From Phoronis australis (Eukaryota > Phoronida > Phoronidae): DNA of 64,000 nt. Positions 59,201-64,000 of this stretch are shown here, piece after piece (the stretch's first letter is position 1; the number at the start of each line of letters is the position of its first letter). The notes under the pieces are model-generated. The model worked only from the letters and a program-made list of their open reading frames with translations. It did not search any database and was not told the DNA's origin. The position numbers were made by a program, and so were the translations under genes. The stretch spans positions 300,500 to 364,499 of the forward strand of contig NMRA01000108.1 in the NCBI GenBank assembly GCA_002633005.1. The letters run 5' to 3'.

Positions 59201-59480
59201 CATAGGCTCTTCCTCAAGTAGCCAAACTAACTTTTTGTGCTATTTCAAATTGTCACCTGTGTGAGTTACAAGCGATTCAAACCTCGAAGTTTTGTGTGAT
59301 TTTTCAATAGTTTTCACAGGGGGGCCGATATTAGGCCCCAAAATCGAGCGATTGAGGGCCCTGACTAATTAATTATTGAGAACACAAATAATATACCTGA
59401 ACGAGTCTTTGTTTACGCCGCCGCTCTACCTCTTCTTTATAAAGACGTTCAGCTTCATTTGGACTAAGTTTATATGGCAT
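20172..59480 (-). CDS. CEP295: CEP295 (Ana1-type centriole protein), whole locus, 20 coding exons found
   Basis: CEP295 drives centriole elongation and centriole-to-centrosome conversion and binds microtubules; the fly homologue is Ana1. The exons found are listed separately. The N-terminus (KLSPNEAERLYKEEVERRRK) matches the human opening RLSPNE..., including the ERRRK.RL stretch. Exon 2 (ADKIATEW..., RLQNVY.ANLR..GQ.H.AAKD) and exon 4 (SLPPPPP) follow the human order. LLHPIEQAERLR in exon 10 and HELSLIPEVE in exon 14 parallel human LLHPQEAAARIR and HELSAIQEVE. The C-terminus is an ALMS motif: SLQEALLKKNPKFF, RLYNQLEEVKKKQ, KEF.MKLAAKRK. Exons 1-14 give 1,624 codons and exons 15-20 about 3,868. 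Human CEP295 is about 2,600 residues. Phase fails by one base between exons 14 and 15, so a single transcript is inferred, not shown. The ATG lies just after a splice acceptor, so a non-coding first exon is expected further upstream. Confidence 0.85.
20214..21596 (-). other. CEP295 intron 19
   Basis: AT-rich, no further exon or structured repeat recognised. Confidence 0.6.
21597..21696 (-). CDS. CEP295: CEP295 coding exon 19 (ALMS motif)
   Basis: Acceptor CTTATAG, phase 2 in and phase 0 out (donor GTAGGTG). Reads RLYNQLEEVKKKQQDKERKE, then ALMLNRQRRKEFEM. RLYNQL..VK.... is the hallmark of the CEP295-type ALMS motif. Confidence 0.93.
22663..22756 (-). CDS. CEP295: CEP295 coding exon 18
   Basis: Phase 1 in and phase 2 out with acceptor TTTTTGAAG and donor GTGAAC. 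Encodes VVSEQRSESPEVVSSAERKQ, then KAKVNYSRSN. Only this frame is open, and it links exons 17 and 19 without a phase conflict. Confidence 0.75.
23647..23865 (-). CDS. CEP295: CEP295 coding exon 17 (start of ALMS motif)
   Basis: Acceptor TTCAACGCAG. Contains PSLQEALLKKNPKFFKQAEK and RRRKLND, the first half of the ALMS motif. I use the donor GTAAGTT (ending phase 1) because the earlier donor GTAAAG at 23725 would leave exon 18 out of frame. Confidence 0.8.
24050..25450. repeat. tandem array of about 140-bp units with CTCF-like 14-mers (intron 16)
   Basis: Variants of GCCACTAGGGGGCAC recur near 24368, 24504, 24639, 24775, 24920, 25073, 25217 and 25353, about 135-155 bases apart. Each is followed by GTAGTCAGATC- and AAAATCATC-type sequence and by CCAAATTT.AT.AAAATCC. 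Earlier, weaker units lie near 24070 and 24200. The best copies are at 24920 and 25353 (TGCCACTAGGGGGCACAC). Confidence 0.8.
25707..27693 (-). CDS. CEP295: CEP295 coding exon 16
   Basis: 1,987 bases, acceptor TTTACTTTTCAG, donor GTAAGTATG, phase 0 in and phase 1 out. About 662 residues, mostly low-complexity S, N, Q and T with no folded domain I recognise. Starts PEAEKGITDEPDLTLQSLAS. Frame continuity with exons 15 and 17 is exact. Confidence 0.82.
27694..29360 (-). other. CEP295 intron 15
   Basis: AT-rich, with short A-runs. No exon, repeat family or RNA gene recognised. Confidence 0.6.
29361..38521 (-). CDS. CEP295: CEP295 coding exon 15, a 9.16-kb exon
   Basis: One uninterrupted frame of about 3,053 codons. 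Acceptor TTCTTCTCTTCTTATCCTTAG; donor GTAAGG after GDPKL, phase 0. The open frame runs further upstream to 38630, but the extra residues translate the pyrimidine tract (hydrophobic LLRLLILFF...) and are probably intronic. The product is predicted mostly disordered, rich in S, K, Q and P. It has about 34-residue repeats with AHEALRVIHEGQ near 36430-36760 and a tyrosine-rich SPYDQ repeat near 30060-30400. No enzyme domain is visible. It needs one base from a preceding exon, which exon 14 does not supply. Confidence 0.85.
38522..42028 (-). other. region between CEP295 exons 14 and 15, missing exon expected
   Basis: 3.5 kb. An exon of 3n+1 bases would restore the frame, but I could not find one. 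A candidate mini-exon at 39615-39646 (LQDIYLDQEK, donor GTGAGTATC) is open but has length 32, the wrong class, and would not fix the phase. Confidence 0.5.
42029..43133 (-). CDS. CEP295: CEP295 coding exon 14
   Basis: 1,105 bases, acceptor CTTTTTTTCAG, donor GTAAGTAG, phase 2 in and 0 out. Encodes a proline/serine-rich start, a coiled-coil segment (ALAQRQQEFDLRRQELQAQL, DEVRHQKEELMQKQ) and then HELSLIPEVETPQSSYRASR, corresponding to human HELSAIQEVESP. Confidence 0.88.
43904..44149 (-). CDS. CEP295: CEP295 coding exon 13
   Basis: 246 bases, acceptor CCCATCTGCAG, donor GTGGGC, phases 2 and 2. Ends in HQDELRSQMRAM, then an aspartate run (SDDDDDNDE). This repeats the layout at the end of exon 12. 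Confidence 0.85.
44150..45553 (-). repeat. CEP295 intron 12 with second CTCF-like repeat cluster
   Basis: Between about 44700 and 45450, degenerate units carry GCCACTAGATGG (44732), GACACTAGGAGGCGCC (44991), GGCCACTAAAAGGCG (45177) and TGCCACTAGGGGGCAC (45411). CAAATTTCATGAAAATCC-type spacers lie between them. Same family as the array at 24.05-25.45 kb, but shorter and more diverged. Confidence 0.65.
45554..47500 (-). CDS. CEP295: CEP295 coding exon 12
   Basis: 1,947 bases, acceptor TGTATTGCAG, donor GTACGT, phases 2 and 2. Starts with a short coiled coil (RHIQDMEKKLDVLRARKQ). A long S/P/Q-rich disordered stretch follows, with many SPxPS-type phospho-acceptor clusters. It ends KQEELRSEMREF, then TDSEDE. 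Confidence 0.88.
48336..48400 (-). CDS. CEP295: CEP295 coding exon 11
   Basis: 65 bases, acceptor TTTGCAG, donor GTATGTAG, phase 0 in and 2 out. SVADSQVADKLAKAQEEQES. It lies where human CEP295 has the KQMEIEEQKQKQLE coiled coil. Confidence 0.72.
48800..49202. mobile_element. complete MITE, GGGCCCGGTCTC ends
   Basis: The left end GGGCCCGGTCTCTAATATTT, then GTACTCGAAAT, is repeated inverted at the right edge (ATTTCGAGTAAAAAGATTGG, then AGACCGGGCCC). Terminal repeats are about 34 bases, total 403 bases. No clear target duplication. Diverged copies lie at 873 and 17209. Confidence 0.75.
49670..49920. mobile_element. MITE copy, CAGGGCTTGGAATGACC family
   Basis: Left tip CAGGGCTTGGAATGACC, right tip GGAAAATTCCAGGCACTG (inverted). 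Flanked by GATTTG and GATTTC, compatible with a 6-bp target duplication. 251 bases, non-coding. Confidence 0.7.
50164..50366 (-). CDS. CEP295: CEP295 coding exon 10
   Basis: 203 bases, acceptor TTTTTTTGCAG, donor GTCTGTC, phase 1 in and 0 out. Ends LLHPIEQAERLRRGAKHQ, aligned with human LLHPQEAAARIRMSARQKQ. Confidence 0.85.
50367..51422 (-). other. CEP295 intron 9
   Basis: AT-rich, no recognised feature. Confidence 0.6.
51423..51575 (-). CDS. CEP295: CEP295 coding exon 9
   Basis: 153 bases, acceptor GTTTTTGCAG, donor GTAAAAG, phases 1 and 1. EKALKKLISRIHKQRKEWEE corresponds to human LFKKLLNKIRSQKSLW. The rest is proline-rich. Confidence 0.85.
51945..52154 (-). CDS. CEP295: CEP295 coding exon 8
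   Basis: 210 bases, acceptor CCACTCAG, donor GTAAGTT, phases 1 and 1. Acidic and proline-rich (DFCGDLSLALDPQQPP, VTPVPSDEDTPTRDND). A CA-rich microsatellite lies just downstream (about 51863-51910). Confidence 0.85.
52887..52986 (-). CDS. CEP295: CEP295 exon 7, redundant haplotype copy
   Basis: Same 100 bases as 54257-54356, with one synonymous-type difference in the LDQKTE region. The donor is GTTAGT instead of GTAAGT. Only one of the two should enter a gene model. Confidence 0.7.
53362..53362. other. assembly gap (single N)
   Basis: Join between the two haplotype versions of the exon 7 region. Confidence 0.9.
53623..54133. mobile_element. haplotype-specific MITE-like insertion with 6-bp target duplication
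   Basis: Ends CAGGGCTTGGAAT and ATTCCAAGCCCTG are perfect inverted copies. The insertion is flanked on both sides by ATCACT. The other haplotype (about 52766) has a single ATCACT and no insert. 511 bases, GC-richer interior, repeated GCGGAAA near the right end, no coding region. Confidence 0.88.
54257..54356 (-). CDS. CEP295: CEP295 coding exon 7
   Basis: 100 bases, acceptor CTGTGTTTTAG, donor GTAAGT, phase 0 in and 1 out. Ends RNMEEAFENMYLAATG, parallel to human RELEFAFEDMYNADRK. Confidence 0.87.
54811..54960. repeat. minisatellite, about 42-bp unit, four copies
   Basis: Repeats of ATGTGACCAACAGCAACCAA followed by TCCCTAACCAGCAGGTGG, with small length differences. It lies in the intron immediately next to exon 6. 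Confidence 0.75.
54983..55066 (-). CDS. CEP295: CEP295 coding exon 6
   Basis: 84 bases, acceptor TTTATAG, donor GTAAGG, phase 0 both sides. DYDQLLLDLSELQRADKIRR, then SQMVSHIP. It stands where human has KELKQLQQEDLARRRQTVAQMP. Confidence 0.8.
55067..56137 (-). other. CEP295 intron 5
   Basis: No exon or repeat family recognised. Confidence 0.6.
56138..56373 (-). CDS. CEP295: CEP295 coding exon 5
   Basis: 236 bases, acceptor TTTCTCAG, donor GTAGAAC, phase 1 in and 0 out. KPVRVYDATSFSHTMHHMQD, then a charged helix (AAQEEELRIEERRELDKKLR) matching human RLAAEEEAKRLEELQKQ in position and style. Confidence 0.9.
56858..56955 (-). CDS. CEP295: CEP295 coding exon 4
   Basis: 98 bases, acceptor TTCTTGTGCAG, donor GTAAGTC, phase 2 in and 1 out. 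KSALQLERVRASRIASLPPP; the SLPPPPP run is shared with human CEP295. Confidence 0.92.
57315..57454 (-). CDS. CEP295: CEP295 coding exon 3
   Basis: 140 bases, acceptor GCTGTTTCAG, donor GTAAAA, phase 0 in and 2 out. DPKYEEQVIVMLEDQKRAEE, then a charged helix. Confidence 0.85.
57840..58040 (-). CDS. CEP295: CEP295 coding exon 2
   Basis: 201 bases, acceptor TTGTCTATAG, donor GTAAGTT, phase 0 both sides. LNKLADKIATEWQLEKAEEL and RRLQNVYDANLRTVGQSHQA parallel human FTRLAEELRAEWEESQ and NLEKLYLASLRSMGEGHRQA. Confidence 0.95.
58041..59396 (-). other. CEP295 intron 1 (coding numbering)
   Basis: No recognised exon or repeat family. Confidence 0.55.
59397..59480 (-). CDS. CEP295: CEP295 coding exon 1 (start codon)
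   Basis: 84 coding bases, MPYKLSPNEAERLYKEEVER, then RRKQRLVQ; donor GTATAT. The ATG follows an acceptor (TTGATAG, exon from 59489) by nine bases, so an untranslated exon lies upstream. Confidence 0.88.
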
Positions 59481-59489
59481 TTTGGCAAC

Positions 59490-61661
59490 CTATCAACACA
59501 CAACAATTACAAAATTATGTAACAATGTAACAAATCCAGGGTTCGACATTAACAGCTGTCCGATTGTCCAGGACAACTAAAAATAAGTTGCAGACAAGTC
59601 GAATTTCTAATTGGCTTTCCAAACAGACAACTTAATTTTTTTCCAGTTCTGCACTTAGGTCTATCCTATCTTAAATGCACGGACGTGCAAAGTACTTTCT
59701 GTAAGCACTTTGCAACGTGGAAATCATTAAAATACTTCCAAGAGACTTACTACCATCCTGCCAGGGAACCCGACTTCAACCATATGTTGGGGCAATAGCC
59801 AATCAATCTCATAATTTCATGTAACTAGTTTCATTTAGCGCTCGGCTGCAATGGCCACTGGTCAATCACTTCAAATTCAAAATAATCTTTTTAACAGTAT
59901 GATTTGTTCTGCCACTACAGTAATGTTTGACAGTATCATATCCTATTACGACACTGATGACGTACGACATTTTTTTGACTTGCCGTCAGCTCCGCAATGT
60001 GACATTTTTTTACTAATTATGCTACACACTGACAAAACCATCATCAAAGTCATGTTGCTAACAACTTTTGAGCATATAGTGACACCCTAATAGGAAACTG
60101 TTGATGTCATTAATTCCTACCAACTCAAACAAATACTAATTCATCATTAACATTTCTTTCAAATACACGTCTCTTTGTTCATCAACGATACTAAGAGGTG
60201 TGACCCTAAGCACTAACAAACTCTGACGTATGACGAGTGTAGTGCGTTAGCAATTGGCTTACTCACGAGGTCATGGAAGTTGACCTCGATGTGACTGAAA
60301 AATTTACACGTAGCCAAAATAGAAATGGCTCAGTTCTCGATTTCAATAACTGAATAGCTGAAATGCTTGATATTTAGAGGAAAAACAGAAAAATTTTCCT
60401 GGGCGGAAGGGGGCAAACCGAATGGGGGGAGGTCAGGAGGGGGGTTTTCCCCCTCCCGACCTCCCCCCATTCGGTGCTATGCGCATCTACAATCGTGCTT
60501 TGCGCAAATGTTTACAGACAAAATGTTGGGCCCCCCTTGTGATAACCTAGATCCGCTACTGGTTACCTAGTTCAGTAGTTGCCAAGTCAGTGTCAGTCAT
60601 GCAGATATCCCTGCCTCGAGGCTCGACTTCGTTATGTGACAGTGTTATTCAGTGGGGGAAACTGGTTAACAAATCCCTTTGAAATCAGGAACCCACCTAT
60701 CTGACTAACACCGCATTAATTTTGAGTAAGATTTTACTTGAACATTTTACTACTCACGTCGTCATCACTGCAAAGCTGTCCGTTTTTTGTGTTTATTTGT
60801 AGTTGGCCGACTAGATTCAAATTCACTCTGGCTGTTTTTCAAAACCTCAGATTACAATAAATTGGCAGTCAAAATGTTTGTTTTTTAGAGTTTGTGTTGC
60901 ATGAAAGCGATGAAAATCAAAAAGCATACTTAACTACGCTGCATACAAAACATTTCCAGAGCTCAGATCCAGTCGTTTTCAAAGGAGGCCGCCATTTTTC
61001 GTTTTACGACACCTATTTTACGACAGCACCACAATGCCTTGCGTGGGATAAACATCCTGCGTTTAGCAGACAGCCCGAAGGAAAGCGACGTGTTGGAGTC
61101 TGTTCACGGGTCAGAAGGTGCAGTGCCATATGTTTAAAAATTTGTCGTTCTGTCGAAACTCAACTTTGTAAAAACAATGTCTAGATGCGTAGGGGGGTCA
61201 TTTGGTGGAAATATGTGGTAACGGGCTTGGTAGCGAGTCACTGTACTCCTAGACTCATACTGACTTTGACTAGTTTTTTACGGCTTACTCTTACTGGCTA
61301 CAGTATAAGACCATATGGATGATCACACAGTCTGGATCATCAGATTAAACTTTAGATAGTGACCAATGTCTGTAGCTGGCTCAGTTGGAGACGTCGGTCA
61401 CTGTCTAAGTAAACTTTTCATTATGGTAACCAGTAGGTACTGTCATCAGCCGCTCATTAGCTGTTAATAATGCACTGAATATATTATAGTGTCATGAGGG
61501 ACTGGGTTGCTTAAAGCTAAGTGCCTGTGACTATAAGCCGTAGGATTCTGGCTACATGCAGGATAGGCCAACTTAAAGCACATGTTAAACAAAAATCTTA
61601 AGGTTTCTTTTGTATAGACGTTCAATAAAATTTTTAACTTGACGTATCTTTTTTTCTTTAG
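59490..61661. promoter_or_regulatory. divergent intergenic region between CEP295 and SMCO4
   Basis: About 2.2 kb between the ATG exons of two genes reading away from each other. Both ATG exons begin at splice acceptors, so the non-coding first exons and promoters should lie here. Insertions: a CAGGGTTCGACATTAA transposon tip at 59537, and a G-rich element ending at 60561 with a strong hairpin at 60417-60475. No core promoter motif could be fixed by eye. Confidence 0.5.
60417..60475. repeat. G/C-rich hairpin inside a transposon fragment
   Basis: The left arm 60417-60444 (ACCGAATGGGGGGAGGTC...) pairs with 60449-60475 (...GACCTCCCCCCATTCGGT) with about one mismatch and a short T loop. The element ends at 60546-60561, an exact inverse of the tip at 4613-4628. 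Confidence 0.75.
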
Positions 61662-61698
61662 TCATCTGCTCTGGATCACTGCCCAAGGCAACGGAATT

Positions 61699-61968
61699 AT
61701 GCGTCAACTGAAAGGCAAAGTAAAGGAGTCCAAAAAGGAGAAAAGAGAGCGTAAAAAGGCATTTTCACAGAATAAAAATGCATTGTTCACTGTCATCCCC
61801 ATCCTGATAATTATATTTGCTCTGATTGTCTGGTTTGTCTACGCCAATTCAAGACCACGCGGGAATGATCTTGATTTCGGATTTAACGATGTCCCCGATT
61901 CACCAGGAAGTGATGCAGACATGAAGGGTCATCATGATTATGCAACAATTGATGCCGAAGACATGTGA
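61699..61968 (+). CDS. SMCO4: SMCO4-like single-pass membrane and coiled-coil protein, 89 residues
   Basis: The exon opens at acceptor TTTTTTTCTTTAG (exon from 61662). ATG 61699 was chosen because the next residues, MRQLKGKVKESKKEKRERKK, are the human SMCO4 opening (MRQLKGKPKK...KKERK). A single transmembrane helix follows (TVIPILIIIFALIVWFVYA), then SRP, as in human (ATRP). The human protein stops there at about 59 residues. This one adds about 37 acidic residues (DLDFGFNDVPDSPGSDADM...). The function of the family is unknown to me. The coding sequence is in one exon, with at least one untranslated exon upstream. It is divergent from CEP295. Confidence 0.9.
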   Translation: MRQLKGKVKESKKEKRERKKAFSQNKNALFTVIPILIIIFALIVWFVYANSRPRGNDLDFGFNDVPDSPGSDADMKGHHDYATIDAEDM

Positions 61969-62387
61969 TTATTCAAGAGACAAATGAACTTTGCAAAAAA
62001 ATTTTAGAAGAATCAAGAAGATGACATTTGTAACTCTTTTTATTTACAAATTTTATTTTATTTTTGAGAGACTTATACGGCAGCAATTAAGCCCACCGGA
62101 CAATTTACAGGGAATTCAAAAAAGTTAAGTTGTCTAAGTCTTCCAGATGTAAACTGTATAATGTACAAGCTTCAGAACTTCAGTGTGGAGGAGTTAAGTG
62201 ATAGTGAAACTTATTTTTGCTTGAAAGCTAGGTACCAAACCCAGTTTTAGCCTATTTACAGATGTTAAAAACAATGGTCCCTCAGTAACCTGCAAATGTT
62301 TTGGGCAAAAGTTGAAAAATTCATTGCCAAAAAATTCTGCTGAACGAACAAGCGTGACCTATATATACACTCTATGCGGCGAGTTGC

Positions 62388-62393
62388 AATAAA
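62388..62393 (+). terminator. SMCO4 poly(A) signal
   Basis: AATAAA 420 bases after the stop codon, within an AT-rich 3' UTR. Confidence 0.55.
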
Positions 62394-64000
62394 TGTATGG
62401 AAAAACCACCCATCAAGAACGATATTCTATCTGTGACAAAGAAAGTTGGAGTTTTATTTCAAACCTGCTTTTAGACTCAAATGGGATGCCAGTGATGGGT
62501 TAGCAGATGACTGTGGAACGAGGATCGTTGATATCCTCAAAACAGGGTTTAGCCTTTTAACTCAGTTTCGTGGAACGGTTGGTCTAGATCATGCTCAAGG
62601 CTCTTGCTTAAGTTGCATTTCATTGCACGTGGGAAAATATCTTTTAGTCCTGTCGAATCTTACTAATATGTAAGATGAAATCTGTTTAGGTTTTTCTTTT
62701 GGGTGATGGAACTTGCTTTGCCTTGTTTTTTACTGCATGCAAATGATTTGCACACATCTCATCCAAATGTGGGGCCTACCAAGAGATTTTATCAGAGTAC
62801 GGTGAATTCCGACTTCTCAAGGGCTGAGTGCCAGCACTTGAACAACCGCACCACTGAACTTTGTCAGATTTAATAAAAAATCCGACGTATCTGATGTATC
62901 TTCGTCGTATTAGTTTTGCTGAGTTTAGTATCTATTTACACTGTTCCGGATAACAATTCTTTGGGTGTGGTGGAGGTTGATTGTAATTGTGGTAATGGGA
63001 TGTAATCATTCTCTTTTTGAAAATTCATTGAGAATCATGATAGATGTTACAAATAGCTTTGTACTTAACTACAAGCCCGGTGAGTGGTTCTTCTGTAGAA
63101 GGGGATTGTGAGCCGGATAACCTCGGAAGGATAATTTGCCGCTGTGTATTAAATCTTGGGTGGATTTGAGGTATCCACTGCAGTTGGGGGAGTTGTGGAA
63201 GACATTCAGTCTTTGTATTGACTAGTGTATAATTTTTCGTAGCTTGTTATTGTCAAGGCTACCTGTTTTACCAATATCTCAGGAATTGAATTGTAACAGA
63301 TTATCCAGAATAGACCTGGAACTTTGTGCACTAAGGAATGTAATAGTTAGTACAGTAGGTACATTTTTGTTTTACATTATAATGAGACTTTCTGCTCATT
63401 TGAGCTGGAATTTGCATCGGGTTGTGCAGCTTTGGAATTTGGTAGGATCAATGTATAAGATTTGTGGCCTTAATCTGTTGTTTTGTCTGGTCATACAGGG
63501 TATCTCGGTGTGTACACCAAGTCTATTTCCTAGTGTAAAGATTATCAAACTTTGAAGACATTTCCTAAATTTTAAATGTAGAATTTTTCTTTTCTCCATA
63601 CAAATTCCAGAATTTTTGATATACAGTGCATCCTGCTTATTGTCATACCTTCATTTTCAAGTAACTTACGAAAATAAGCGGGATATTCAATTAAACGGGT
63701 TTCGACTTTGCAGTGATTGTCACCACTCCTATAAGCTACGTATTCAGGGATAAGTGGAGACCGAGTCTCGGAGTAAGACCGGTAAACAGAACACGACGGA
63801 TTTTAACCCCCAGCGCCGAGATCCCATAATGAAGCAAATGAGTTCAATTAAGATGAATTAGGTTAGTTTTTTGACAGAAAGGTGAAGGTACCCATTCCAA
63901 TACGTAAGTGGGTGAAAATCAATTTTGCCAATTTTTTATTGACAGTATCCAGGAATATGGCGTTTAATTATGAGGTGGCTTTGCAATATTTATTTAACCT
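62394..64000. other. downstream region, no gene seen
   Basis: Short, unconvincing frames only. A CAGTGCATCCTGCTTATTG stretch near 63624 resembles a pogo/Tigger-type tip, but no partner end was found. Confidence 0.5.

Noticed and set aside
63624-63720. pogo/Tigger-type transposon tip
   Set aside because: CAGTGCATCCTGCTTATTG resembles such tips, but no inverted partner or TA duplication was found in the window.
1-64000. CRISPR arrays, rRNA and tRNA genes
   Set aside because: No direct-repeat/spacer arrays and no rRNA or tRNA consensus (for example TTCGA box pairs with a cloverleaf) were seen; the DNA is animal nuclear.

Overview
The window reads as nuclear DNA of a non-vertebrate animal. It is AT-rich, with spliced genes, GT-AG introns, AATAAA poly(A) signals and many short inverted-repeat transposons. 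Four recognisable families are present: microsomal glutathione transferase (MGST1), the centriole protein CEP295, the small membrane protein SMCO4, and a Penelope-like retroelement. A heterozygous marine invertebrate, perhaps a deuterostome such as an amphioxus or hemichordate, would fit, but the sequence alone does not settle the species. Three of the four single-N gaps (17408, 19802, 53362) are flanked by near-identical sequence, so some stretches are probably two haplotypes placed end to end.

Layout. 0.4-10.3 kb, minus strand: two tandem MGST1-like genes, each with three coding exons at matching splice positions. The copy at 8720-10248 is intact (153 codons plus stop) and carries a broken Penelope-like reverse transcriptase in intron 1. 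The copy at 527-4329 has an in-frame TGA and looks like a decaying paralogue. Inverted-repeat elements fill the space around them. 10.3-13.1 kb shows no gene. 13.16-15.7 kb, plus strand: an 848-residue polytopic membrane protein of no family I recognise, essentially in one exon. 15.7-20.0 kb: intergenic, repeat-rich.

20.2-59.5 kb, minus strand: one very large locus that I assign to CEP295. Coding exons 1-14 (59480 down to 42029) join in phase and give 1,624 codons that match the N-terminal half of CEP295. Exons 15-20 (38521 down to 20172) join in phase and give about 3,868 codons. They start with a single 9.16-kb exon and end in a clear ALMS motif like the CEP295 C-terminus. Phases disagree by one base between exons 14 and 15, so a small exon is missing or the two halves are separate transcripts. 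If joined, the protein would be about 5,500 residues, roughly twice human CEP295. The introns hold tandem arrays carrying a CTCF-like 14-mer, a minisatellite and a transposon present in only one haplotype.

61.7-62.4 kb, plus strand: SMCO4, divergent from CEP295. From memory, the two genes are also close neighbours on human chromosome 11q21, so this looks like old microsynteny, possibly around a shared promoter region. The last 1.6 kb shows no gene.
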